This document shows, in pieces, positions 22,201-31,886 of a stretch of DNA of 64,000 nt. The DNA lies in NCBI RefSeq assembly GCF_016801865.2, contig NC_068939.1:184798053-184862052 (forward strand), given 5' to 3'. The notes under the pieces were generated by a model. That model saw nothing but the letters and a program-made list of their open reading frames with translations. It was not told the origin of the DNA and searched no databases. The stretch's first letter is position 1. Each line of letters starts with the position of its first letter. The stretch comes from Culex pipiens pallens. Taxonomy: Eukaryota; Arthropoda; Insecta; Diptera; Culicidae. A program made the translations under genes and the position numbers.

Positions 22201-23772
22201 GTTGGCAATCCTAAGATTAGAGTAGACGATCACATAACAGAAATTTTTTTAAAAGATGTGAATAGTAAAATGGACGAATTTGATTTAATGATTCCTAGGT
22301 CTAGAGCAACAAAAAACGTTGGAACAAGTTCAAAAAAAATCATAAAAGGTAAACGTTCCCAATACACTCCACCTGTTCTTAGCAACAATAAAAGTATTGT
22401 GCGTACAATACAACCGGTAAATAATAATGATATGATGGTGAAAATGAACATATCAGACATCAGAAAAACAGAAGAATCATTTAAAAAACCGTCAATGAGT
22501 CGTGAACATGAAAAAGGTTCCAAGCGAAAAAATAAAAAAATACGCAGAGAATTGTTCGCAGAACAAAAAATGCAGGAATATTACAATACAAAAATAGAAA
22601 AACGTGATATTTATACCAGTACTCCCGGAGTAGCCAAACTTCCCATTGAAGAAAATAATGATGTATTAGGCGTGGCATCTACTCCCCTTCAAACAATGTC
22701 TATTAGAAAAACAAACAATATTTTGGTTCAGTTTTCAAATATTAGTGCAATACCGGTGAACGACGAATCAACCAAGAGTGCAAAAGAAGTCTTACCTACA
22801 ATACAAGAAGAATCGATCAATCGACCTATTCCTGAACTACAAGATCATAACGATCAAGCTCCACTAAAATCAAATGTCACTGAAGAAACTAAGGAAACTA
22901 AATTAAAAAAACCAGAAAACTCTGTTTCAGCGGAATGTGTTGGATTCAGTTCTGCTCAATCAGGTTATCGTGGTAGTGAAACTGTTTTAAGCAATGGATT
23001 GCTGTCAGATATAAACTATTATTATTTAGAAAGAACATCACATTGTGATAAGATCACCATCGTCACTTTTGGTAGAGAATCACTCAAAGTAGAAGAATGT
23101 AAAACATTATATCAAAAGAATAGTACCGATTGGGTTTCCAGTTTCGTTATCGACTATAGTTTAAAAGTTCTTAGTTCACTATACAAATTTCCGGCAACAT
23201 TAATAATGTGTTCACTAGGCCCTTACTTTTTCGAATTAAAGCATGATATCACTACAAAGAGGCTTGAATCGCTTTCTAAAAATATAATCAGCAGCGATGT
23301 AACGCTATGTCCAATCATTCACAACAGTCATTTTACTTTAGCAGTTATGGACAATAAAAACAATAAATTTTATTACATGGATTCTTTTCAGCACAAGAAT
23401 ACATCACTTGGAAAGGTGATGCTTGAAAAACTCAGAAATACTCTTGCAAAATTCAAAACACAAAGCAAAGTGATTCAAAAATTGTATGATCGTTCTTTGG
23501 ATTGGAAAGCTACACACATTGAAGTAAATTGTCAAAATGACAGTTTCCATTGTGGTGTTCATGTTATAAATAATGCAGTTTGTATGTTTCAACAACAACA
23601 AGCATACGTGTCCGCTGAGTTTAACCCTGTTCAATATAGAAAAGATCTTATGCGTATTTTAATCGAACAATCTGATTACGCTGTAAACATGTGTCCTTTT
23701 GTGCTCAAAAAGACGATTCATACATGTTGGTTGATGAAAGCAGTAGATTCTGTGCCACGAAAAGTACCTTGA
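19276..23772 (+). CDS. Transposase-like protein with C-terminal Ulp1 (C48) protease, 1498 aa
   Basis: A single uninterrupted ORF; the first in-frame ATG is at 19276. N-terminal ~450 residues are acidic and low-complexity, with two near-duplicate segments around ARFKDQENCVEKDA and ARFGALENDGAEKD. Residues 477-512 look like a zinc finger: C477, C482, then H511/H512 (WRKY/GCM-like, common in Mutator-like transposases). A candidate RNase-H-like core follows: D638 in IKFDASGS, D719 in VVIDFSMAEM, CX2H at 767-770 and E959 in NGLIEAHHK. Basic segments lie between. Residues ~1300-1460 form an Ulp1 peptidase fold with H1352, D1369, Q1420 and C1426 all intact. Such DDE-plus-Ulp1 fusions are known from several eukaryotic DNA transposon groups (some MULEs, Zisupton/KDZ-type). 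I cannot assign the superfamily. The long frame without stops implies recent activity or selection. It lies centrally in the 29.7-kb inverted-repeat structure. Confidence 0.8.
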   Translation: MDGTYKGESAEYAGVKQEKLSVKRNNKIELDEEDDKIIQNVFQNQNEELHELKINSILFDLIGKALGLKGKKPLNEKKKTLKKINYRIKKLITKHQKDNCINIKTENETPSIYLQETISLNEDISVVKCSQDNKNSNTFEEVMKDAYFQDNLNISNSNHIEIDTNAMDANINQLFNIVNKLTNNNSNQNTNLETGSLEYHTDITKNTFSKEIEHDLSVKHIEKDDMSLIVAIDGSIDKPPFKHMINFDKTEFSPKTKQSKTSTSNYNLNQSLESDNTCLDMNLQIPVEARFKDQENCVEKDAVEDFLNSELKEKTKTSQSNKNLESDNACIDMMEVENVEARFGALENDGAEKDADEDFLNSEQNFLDLESSDIYDNVENADENDMVYHLPNFSDTGQTMTWTREEYKKILNTRTGRLIAYNKAYGKNVPISEKENALTYHDLVRRVIGECSVYVHNKDDYFPKKKSSRLVKIYAYCKYKTCKKFIFISQFPINSTEEIIFKIFQDMPNIHHPNPMVSQVRAQERIRMKQDLRVMTSKDFRRKQIDAICADAENFKKYKDLKQCASVNTITKMVGEARNDQRRHPDPWQSLVLMSEEPDSIIAWLDRKPVSIGLINKRMVYTIYKVVKKQGPLRIKFDASGSAWANPVITDEKRFLMYSLITRIQCGSQKESIPFIICEFFSSAHSTVNIHINLLKVIDFIQRYTTLPLHKLFKSVVIDFSMAEMNACVKAFNGKSIVEYLIACDKLMEIKENKFSEPVPMVCVRLCSSHVSKVMCADVDTFIQDKNDPDRCNIKSVLLSLFDCTQISQVYAILCLLWKYLLSTQQQEKIEAYKALKNYLKNREEDFFKLGKHKERSDEPDKPEEEDDCQTKEQFKTIYEMSPNYQKAYVDFKTIVLDKYADIEQFKIGNGSTYEFIMKVLKKYITYIALITPILTFEHLYDDPEKNAIANRGNNGLIEAHHKDTKADIRHNFIRVGNPKIRVDDHITEIFLKDVNSKMDEFDLMIPRSRATKNVGTSSKKIIKGKRSQYTPPVLSNNKSIVRTIQPVNNNDMMVKMNISDIRKTEESFKKPSMSREHEKGSKRKNKKIRRELFAEQKMQEYYNTKIEKRDIYTSTPGVAKLPIEENNDVLGVASTPLQTMSIRKTNNILVQFSNISAIPVNDESTKSAKEVLPTIQEESINRPIPELQDHNDQAPLKSNVTEETKETKLKKPENSVSAECVGFSSAQSGYRGSETVLSNGLLSDINYYYLERTSHCDKITIVTFGRESLKVEECKTLYQKNSTDWVSSFVIDYSLKVLSSLYKFPATLIMCSLGPYFFELKHDITTKRLESLSKNIISSDVTLCPIIHNSHFTLAVMDNKNNKFYYMDSFQHKNTSLGKVMLEKLRNTLAKFKTQSKVIQKLYDRSLDWKATHIEVNCQNDSFHCGVHVINNAVCMFQQQQAYVSAEFNPVQYRKDLMRILIEQSDYAVNMCPFVLKKTIHTCWLMKAVDSVPRKVP

Positions 23773-23948
23773 ATAACAGTGTTATTAATTGGTTAAGATG
23801 TAACTGCTGTACACGATGGTGGCATTTGGATTGCGCAATCGAAGTTGATGATAAAATGCTCGATATTGAAAAAGTCAAATTAACACCATTTTTTTGCATT
23901 ATGTGTATCGAATACAATGAGTACAAAAAGACAATTAAAAGTGATTAG
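23691..23948 (+). CDS. PHD-like zinc finger in an overlapping frame
   Basis: This frame overlaps the last 82 nt of the Ulp1 gene and continues to a stop at 23948. It encodes W-x2-C-x2-C-x4-H-x2-C followed after ~25 residues by C-x2-C (WLRCNCCTRWWHLDCA, then FFCIMC). This is the second half of a PHD finger; a candidate first part (FCAQ and RFC) lies in the overlap. There is no ATG near the beginning, so it is probably the C-terminus of the upstream protein, reached by a frameshift, an unseen intron or ribosomal slippage. A candidate AATAAA lies at about 23991. Confidence 0.6.
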   Translation: MSFCAQKDDSYMLVDESSRFCATKSTLNNSVINWLRCNCCTRWWHLDCAIEVDDKMLDIEKVKLTPFFCIMCIEYNEYKKTIKSD

Positions 23949-24794
23949 AGCAATTAGAGTGCAGTAGAGTTACAAATTTTTAAAGCACGAATAAATTGAG
24001 TGTGTAATGGTGCGGTTGTCAAAATCGCCATCTCTGACTCTGTCTCTCCGATGGAAGCTGACTGTTTTGGTTGCATGTTGAAAGATTTTTACGGAAAAAT
24101 AATAACTTAGCAAACATATTTTAAAAGGAAAATGTTTAGAAAAAATAAGAAAATACCTGGAGAAGATAAGTAATGTCCAACATTATTCCGTACACATGAA
24201 GAACTAACATGTTTCAAAGTGATGATTTTGTCATGTTTACAAAAGAAGAGTCAAGAAAATGAAGAAGTTGAGAAGCATTGTTGCGTACAACAATTTACGA
24301 TTTTTACAGAAAATATTTAGAAAAATGAAGAAAATGCCTGAAGAAGACAAATGATGTTAAATTTTTTTTTAAGTATGCGTACATTACTGTGGAAGATATA
24401 TTGAAATTAAGATATTTACAATTGATAGAATTCAAGTATAAGAAAGCGGATTAATGTTTGTATTCATTTCATTGGCACTAGGTGTGGTTACAAACTTCAA
24501 TAATTTCCGGTCTCATTGAAATGGGTAGAAACATTATCCGTTACACAACTTTATCAGCAATCGGGAATAGAAGTTTCTGATGTATGAAATCGTGAGCCCT
24601 CTTAAAAATCAAGTTTAATTAACTAAAGTTAAGTTTAGTATAATTAAACTGAGCATAGTAAAAAAGAAATAAATCTAGTCAAGTGTGGTTATATCTAGAA
24701 ATTTTTGTTAAATTTAAATAAACTAAGATACATTTTTTGAAATTTCGTTACATTTGGTAGAATATAGTTCAATTGTTGTTAAAAGTTGTTTGGT
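23949..24794. other. 3' flank of the transposase gene, AT-rich
   Basis: Contains a possible polyadenylation signal near 23991 and loosely repeated phrases (GAAGAAAATGCCTGAAGAAG-like at 24150 and 24330). It grades into the AAGTT array from about 24610. No gene is seen. Confidence 0.5.
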
Positions 24795-25083
24795 AAAATT
24801 AAGTTAAATTAAGTTGAATTAAGTTAAATTAAGTTAAACTAAGTTAAATTAAGTTAAATTCAGTTAAATTAAGTTAAATTGAGTTAAATTAAGTTAAATT
24901 AAGTTAAATTAAGGTAAATTAAGTAAAATAAAGTTAAATTAAGTTAAATTAAGTTGAATTAAGTTAAATTAAGTTAAACTAAGTTAAATTAAGGTAAATT
25001 AAGTTAAATTAAGTAAAATTTAGTTCAATTAAGTTAAATTCAGTTAAATTAAGGTAAATTAAGTAAAATTAAGTTAAATTAAG

Positions 25084-25156
25084 TTAAATTAGTGACACGA
25101 ATGCCAAATTATGGTAAAGTGTCAATAATAAACTATAATAATAATAATAATAATAA
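25084..25156 (+). mobile_element. Tiny non-LTR 3' tail insertion with (ATA)n
   Basis: A foreign ~70-bp piece in the array: GTGACACGAATGCC, then AAAGTGTCAATAATAAAC and an ATA microsatellite tail. This is typical of the extreme 3' end of a severely 5'-truncated LINE. Confidence 0.55.
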
Positions 25157-25303
25157 GTTAAATTAAGTTAAATTAAGTTAACTTAAGTTAAATTAAGTTG
25201 AATTATGTTAAATTAAGTTAACTTAAGTTAAACTAAGTTAAACTAAGTTAAATTAAGTTAAATTAAGTTAAATTAAGTTGAATTAAGTTAAATTAAGTTA
25301 AAA

Positions 25304-27532
25304 GTTGTCAAACTTACGGACCCAATCCTGAAAGACTCTGATTGTCAAAATGGTCAAACTTTATTGTAAATAACTTTGAAGACAGTAATTTAGGAGATGA
25401 ATAAAAAATCATATCGATAGTTCCCGTATTTTTGAAGATACTAAAATGTCTGTAACAGAAATCTGGGTGCAAAAGCGATGGTTGATGTGTACCGTTAAGT
25501 TGAATTAAGTTGAATCAAGTTGAATTAAGTTAAATTAAGTTAAATTCAGTTAAATTAAGTTAAATTATGTTAAATTAAGTTAAATTAAGTTAAATTAAGT
25601 TAAATTATGTTAAATTAGGTTAACTTAAGTTAAATTAAGTTGAATTAAGTTAAATTAAGTTAAATTAAGTTAAATTAAGTTGAATTAAGTTAAATTAAGT
25701 TAAAAAATGTCAAACTTACGGACCCAATCCTGAAAGACTCTGATTGTCAAAATGGTCAAACTTTATTGTAAATAACTTTGAAGACAGTAATTTAGGAGAT
25801 GAATAAAAAATCATATCGATAGTTCCCGTATTTTTGAAGATACTAAAATGTCTGTAACAGAAATCTGGGTGCAAAAGCGATGGTTGATGTGTACCGTTAA
25901 GTTGAATTAAGTTGAATTAAGTTGAATCAAGTTGAATTAAGTTAAATTAAGTTAAATTCAGTTAAATTAAGTTAAATTATGTTAAATTAAGTTAAATTAA
26001 GTTAAATTAAGTTAAATTAAGTTAAATTAAGTTGAATTAAGTTAAATTGAGTTAAATTAAGTTAAATTAAGTTAAACTTAGTTAAATTAAGTTAAATTAA
26101 GTTAAATTAAGTTAAATTATGTTAAATTAGGTTAACTTAAGTTAAATTAAGTTGAATTAAGTTAAATTAAGTTAAATTAAGTTAAATTAACTTAAATTAA
26201 GTTGAATTAAGTTAAATTAAGTTAAAAGTTGTCAAACTTACGGACCCAATCCTGAAAGACTCTGATTGTCAAAATGGTCAAACTTTATTGTAAATAACTT
26301 TGAAGACAGTAATTTAGAAGATGAATAAAAAATCATATCGATAGTTCCCGTATTTTTGAAGATACTAAAATGTCTGTAACAGAAATCTGGGTGCAAAAGC
26401 GATGGTTGATGTGTACCGTTAAGTTGAATTTAGTTGAATTAAGTTGAATCAAGTTGAATTAAGTTAAATTAAGTTAAATTAAGTTAAATTCAATTAAATT
26501 AATTTAAATTATGTTAAATTATGTTAAATTAAGTTAAATTAAGTTAAATTAAGTTAAACTAAGTTAAATTAAGTTAAATTATGTTAAATTAAGTTGAATT
26601 AAGTTAAATTAAGTTCAATTAAGTTAAATTCAGTTAAATTAAGTTAAATTATGTTAAATTAAGTTAAATTAAGTTAAATTAAGTTAAATTATGTTAAATT
26701 AAGTTAAATTAAGTTAAATTAAGTTAAATTAAGTTGAATTAAGTTAAATTGAGTTAAATTAAGTTAAATTAAGTTAAACTAAGTTAAATTCAGTTAAATT
26801 AAGTTAAATTAAGTTAAATTTAGTTAAATTAAGTTAAATTAAATTGAATTAAGTTAAATTATGTTAAATTAAGTGAAATTAAGTTAAATTAAGGTAAATT
26901 AAGTAAAATAAAGTTAATTTAAGTTAAATTAAGGTAAATTAAGTTAAATTAAGTAAAATAAAGTTGAATTAAGTTAAACTAAGTTAAATTAAGTTAATTT
27001 AAGTTAAATTAAGTTAAATTAAGTTAAATTAAGTTGAATTAAGTTAAATTAAGTTAAATTAAGTTAAATTAAGTTAAATTAAGTTAAATTAAGTTAAATT
27101 AAGTTAAATTAAGTTAAATTAAGTTGAATTAAGTTAAATTAAGTTAAATTAAGTGAAATTAAGTTAAATTAAGTTAAATTAAGTTAAATTAAGTTAAATT
27201 AAGTTAAATTAAGTTAAATTAAGTTAAATTAAGTTAAATTAAGTTAAATTAAGTTAAACTAAGTTAAATTAAGTTAAATTAAGTTTAATTAAGTTAAATT
27301 AAGTTAAATTAAGTTTAATTAAGTAAAATTAAGTTAAAAGTTGTCAAACTTACGGACCCAATCCTGAAAGACTCTGATTGTCAAAATGGTCAAACTTTAT
27401 TGTAAATAACTTTGAAGACAGTAATTTAGGAGATGAATAAAAAATCATATCGATAGTTCCCGTATTTTTGAAGATACTAAAATGTCTGTAACAGAAATCT
27501 GGGTGCAAAAGCGATGGTTGATGTGTACCGTT
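25304..27532. repeat. Four copies of a 188-bp block inside the AAGTT array
   Basis: Copies end-point to end-point: about 25304-25496, 25709-25898, 26231-26420 and 27343-27532. Each begins GTCAAACTTACGGACCCAAT and ends GATGGTTGATGTGTACCGTT. Only one or two differences are seen (TTAGAAG in copy 3). Each is flanked by AAGTT repeats, so block plus minisatellite has amplified as a higher-order unit. Confidence 0.95.
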
Positions 27533-27576
27533 AAGTTGAATTAAGTTGAATCAAGTTGAATTAAGTTAAATTATGT

Positions 27577-27923
27577 TATTTTGTATTTTTGTATTTTTGT
27601 ATTACTGTATTTAATTTTTTTTTATTTGTCAATAGAATATCGCAACAAAGCCGTACTATTAGGATGATCAACTATAACGTAGTTTAAAAAGCCTGGAAAC
27701 TATTGAAACATCCAAAAAACTTACTCTACCAAAAAACGTACCAAGAATAGCGGAAAATCATGCTACACCAGCAAAAAGTCTTTTTGAAAATAAAAAACGA
27801 TCAAAATGTTGACAATCTCCTCACTAGTCGGCGCTAACACGCGAATGTCCAAGCTTGGCTCTTGACGGCCAGAATATGGGACGTAGAACTGGCATACAGC
27901 ACAGGTGGCCATGTACTTTTCCT
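27577..27923. other. Spacer between minisatellite and small ORF
   Basis: T-rich sequence then single-copy-looking DNA. On the minus strand it could be the 3' UTR of the small ORF, with an AATAAA signal (TTTATT on plus, about 27620). Confidence 0.3.
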
Positions 27924-28109
27924 TTAGGATTGGGCGTCCTTCGTTAGCTCTTCCACTTCCGACAGCACGATCGTCTTAATCTCCTGCTGGCCGCTGGGGT
28001 CAATTTGCTGCGTTTGTGCAATCTGCTCGGTTATGACGATCCGGTCGTAGAACCCGGCGTCCGGGTTTACCTCGATGTGATAGTTCCTCCACGGCGTGGT
28101 AAACTTCAT
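27924..28109 (-). CDS. Small unrecognised ORF, 61 aa
   Basis: The ORF starts at a good ATG (AAATCATGAAG context) and encodes MKFTTPWRNYHIEVNPDAG and then a hydrophilic C-terminal half ending VEELTKDAQS. Its base composition is markedly GC-richer than the surroundings and it reads like real protein: balanced amino acids, no simple repeats. The sequence upstream (TGTCAAACGTGC, TTGACAG-like) resembles an insect 5' UTR. No signal peptide or membrane segment. I do not recognise a family. It could be a small gene, the first exon of a split gene or a captured host fragment. Its position inside the inverted-repeat structure, next to a hAT element, makes capture plausible. Confidence 0.4.
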   Translation of the reverse strand: MKFTTPWRNYHIEVNPDAGFYDRIVITEQIAQTQQIDPSGQQEIKTIVLSEVEELTKDAQS

Positions 28110-28233
28110 GATTTCGCTGTAAAATCTCTTCCGATGACGGTTGTAAACGTGAATACTACGAAGATAATTTGACAGATTGCACGTTTGACAGCGGAAACTG
28201 TTATACTCTGTTATACGTGCGCAAGGTCCACAC

Positions 28234-28953
28234 CAGGGGTGCCCAACCTTTTGGGCCTGCGGACCAGATTTGATTTTTCTGAAGAAGTGGCGGGCCGGAC
28301 CTTTATTTCTTGAGTTTTTTTGAAAAGGTCCAATAAGCTTTTGTCCTCCATATGTTTATAGGACCTATTAAAAAAAATCAGGATTTGATAAAAGTTGAAA
28401 AGTAAAAAAAAGGACACTTTTTGGGTAGTTAATCAATTATTTAAAAAATAATCCATAAAACGATTTTAATTGCACACACAATTGAAACAGTGTAAGAAAA
28501 AACATCTAATAGTTTTCAATTCGTTATTCTTCGATTTTTTGTAAAGTTAATGACATATTTTGAGACATTTTGTTTTTAATTAGAAGCAATCTTTATTTCA
28601 GTATCATTAATTTAAAAAATGATACTAAACTTTATTACAAAAAAGTTGTGTGGCATTCTAGATTAGCCGTGTAATGGCTAAATTAGTGTTGAGTTTAGGT
28701 AAACACGGTGAAGCGTGTGAGCGGTCGAGTGGGTCAGTCTGTGTACGAAGATGGTGGAATAAAGCGGTGCATTGTAAACCGCAAGAAATGTGTTTTACTT
28801 TAAACTTGAGGATATCACAAGTTGTTCTGATTTTTTCTTTGTTTACTCGTTTATTGAAGTAACTATAATGTTTATTTAAGTTCTCAAAAAGTTATAAGCA
28901 GTTCAAAGGGCTAGTCATAGAACTATTTTAAGAAGCCAGGTTGGGCAGGCCTG
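28234..28953. mobile_element. Non-autonomous hAT element, ~720 bp
   Basis: Ends are CAGGGGTGCCCAACCT on the left and the complement of CAGGCCTGCCCAACCT on the right. An 8-bp target duplication GTCCACAC flanks it (28226-28233 and 28955-28962), with one extra base at the right junction. The 8-bp duplication and CAGGGGT end are diagnostic of hAT. The interior has no transposase. A second partial copy occurs at 55422. Confidence 0.8.
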
Positions 28954-29365
28954 AGTCCACACTTTTTGAAAAGGTAATCAATAATTCAAACAAAACAATT
29001 AAAATGGGCCAATAAAGATTTGTAAGCAAGCAGTATATCGTGAGCAGGAAAAACTGATTAGCCGAAAATATTGGAGATTTGATAAATTTATGAAAAATTA
29101 TAAGCGCTTAGGTGCTATTTGCGCATTTTTTTATTTTCAAGTTGGATCACAGCTATGTTCGGTCTCCTGACATTCCTATTTTATGATGAAGGAGGATGAA
29201 AGTGAGGAAGGCACCAACCACCTGATGGTGGATTAAGTAACGTTTTTTTATTTGTATTTACCGGGAAGGAAAGTGCGACAGGATCAACAGACAGACAATC
29301 TTATGCAAAACTTAATCTGAGCAATTTTAATTTTTCTGGCCAGGGCTAGCAGACGTGCTTTTTTA

Positions 29366-29587
29366 CCGTACCGTAATCTGGGGTGAATCGGTACTACAGT
29401 CTGAATAGGGACAGCAGTTTTTAGAGCATTTAAAGCTTTTAAATTTGGAAATGGATGTGGACATTTTGTTGGCCTGAGGTTGTTCTAACCGAAACCAACC
29501 AGAAAAATCAAAATATTGTGCTCCAACATGGTTAAAACTGCTGTCCCAATTCGCCCCATGTGTCCCGATTGACCCCAGTTTACAGTA
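29366..29587. mobile_element. MITE, CGAATCGGGA family, ~220 bp
   Basis: Terminal inverted repeats TACCGTAATCTGGGGTGAAT and the complement of CCCCAGTTTACAGTA. The subterminal motif ACAGTCTGAATAGGGACAGC is shared with 40185-40338. The remaining ~120 bp to the right array is unassigned. Confidence 0.75.
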
Positions 29588-29707
29588 CCATGAAACAACA
29601 ATTCTGTATGTTTTTTCAACAAATAATTTCTTTTTTGCTGAAAAATAGCCATTTGAAAATAAAGTTTTTTATTCTGTTATGTAGGGGCGGTGGGGGCAGA
29701 ATGGGCC

Positions 29708-31886
29708 AATTCCATTCGAATATCTGGGAACCCTACAGGTGACGTTTCGCCTCGATGAGACAAATGATTTCTTATGTGATTTTGTCTCAGCTTTCCAGTG
29801 ATGACACTGGTTTGGTCCGTTCTGGCGGTCTTCAGGTCGAAAATGGAGTTTCAATGAGGAGGATCCATTTTCAGAAAATTTTCCAAAAAAAAAAATTCCA
29901 TTCGAATATCTGGGAACCCTACAGGTGACGATTCGCCTCGATGAGACAAATGATTTCTTATGTGATTTTGTCCCAGCTTTCCAGTAATGACACTGGTTTG
30001 GTCCGTTCTGGCGGTCTTCAGGTCGAAAATTGAGTTTCAATGAGGATGATTAATTTTCAGAAAATTTTCCAAAAAAAATAATTCCATTTGAATATCTGGG
30101 AACCCTACAGGTGACGATTCGCCTCGATGAGACAAATGATTTCTTATGTGATTTTGTCTCAGCTTTCCAGTGATGACACTGGTTTGGTCCGTTCTGGCGG
30201 TCTTCAGGTCGAAAATGGAGTTTCAATGAGGATGATTAATTTTCAGAAAATTTTCCAAAAAAAATAATTCCATTTGAATATCTGGGAACCCTACAGGTGA
30301 CGATTCGCCTCGATGAGACAAATGATTTCTTATGTGATTTTGTCCCAGCTTTCCAGTAATGACACTGGTTTGGTCCGTTCTGGCGGTCTTCAGGTCGAAA
30401 ATTGAGTTTCAATGAGGAGGATCCATTTTCAGAAAATTTTCCAAGAAAATTTCCATTCGAATATCTGGGAACCCTACAGGTGACGATTCGCCTCGATGAG
30501 ACAAATGATTTCTTATGTGATTTTGTCCCAGCTTTCCAGTGATGACACTGGTTTGGTCCGTTCTGGCGGTCTTCAGGTCGAAAATGGAGTTTCAATGAGG
30601 AGGATCCATTTTCAGAAAATTTTCAAAAAAAAAATTCCATTCGAATATCTGGGAACCCTACAGGTGACGATTCGCCTCGATGAGACAAATGATTTCTTAT
30701 GTGATTTTGTCCCAGCTTTCCAGTAATGACACTGGTTTGGTCCGTTCTGGCGGTCTTCAGGTCGAAAATGGAGTTTCAATGAGGAGGATCCATTTTCAGA
30801 AAATTTTCCAAAAAAAAAATTCCATTCGAATATCTGGGAACCCTACAGGTGACGATTCGCCTCGATGAGACAAATGATTTCTTATGTGATTTTGTCCCAG
30901 CTTTCCAGTAATGACACTGGTTTGGTCCGTTCTGGCGGTCTTCAGGTCGAAAATGGAGTTTCAATGAGGAGGATCCATTTTCAGAAAATTTTCAAAAAAA
31001 AAAAAATTCCATTCGAATATCTGGGAACCCTACAGGTGACGATTCGCCTCGATGAGACAAATGATTTCTTATGTGATTTTGTCCCAGCTTTCCAGTGATG
31101 ACACTGGTTTGGTCCGTTCTGGCGGTCAGGTCAGGTCGAAAATGGAGTTTCAATGAGGAGGATCCATTTTCAGAAAATTTTCCAAAAAAAAAAATTCCAT
31201 TCGAATATCTGGGAACCCTACAGGTGACGATTCGCCTCGATGAGACAAATGATTTCTTATGTGATTTTGTCCCAGCTTTCCAGTAATGACACTGGTTTGG
31301 TCCGTTCTGGCGGTCTTCAGGTCGAAAATGGAGTTTCAATGAGGAGGATCCATTTTCAGAAAATTTTCCAAAAAAAAAAAAAATCCATTCGAATATCTGG
31401 GAACCCTACAGGTGACGATTCGCCTCGATGAGACAAATGATTTCTTATGTGATTTTGTCCCAGCTTTCCAGTAATGACACTGGTTTGGTCCGTTCTGGCG
31501 GTCTTCAGGTCGAAAATGGAGTTTCAATGAGGAGGATCCATTTTCAGAAAATTTTCCAAAAAAAAAAAAATTCCATTCGAATATCTGGGAACCCTACAGG
31601 TGACGATTCGCCTCGATGAGACAAATGATTTCTTATGTGATTTTGTCCCAGCTTTCCAGTAATGACACTGGTTTGGTCCGTTCTGGCGGTCTTCAGGTCG
31701 AAAATGGAGTTTCAATGAGGAGGATCCATTTTCAGAAAATTTTCCAAAAAAAAAAATTCCATTCGAATATCTGGGAACCCTACAGGTGACGATTCGCCTC
31801 GATGAGACAAATGATTTCTTATGTGATTTTGTCCCAGCTTTCCAGTAATGACACTGATTTGGTCCGTTCTGGCGGTCTTCAGGTCT
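29708..31886 (-). repeat. 184-bp tandem repeat array, right arm, about 12 copies
   Basis: Same unit as 3219-7571 in inverse orientation. The marked variants reappear in a different order: GACCTGACCTGACC type near 31130, TTTTCTTGG type near 30445, and ATTAATCATC type twice, near 30236 and 30055. Confidence 0.97.

Larger units (their letters stand above)
24795..27576. repeat. AAGTTAAATT 10-bp minisatellite array
   Basis: About 2.8 kb of a 10-bp unit, AAGTTAAATT, with common variants AAGTTGAATT, AAGGTAAATT and AAGTTAAACT. It is interrupted by four near-identical 188-bp blocks and one LINE-tail insertion. The 10-bp period puts an AATT tract on the same face of the helix throughout, so the DNA is probably curved or nucleosome-positioning. 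Confidence 0.97.
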
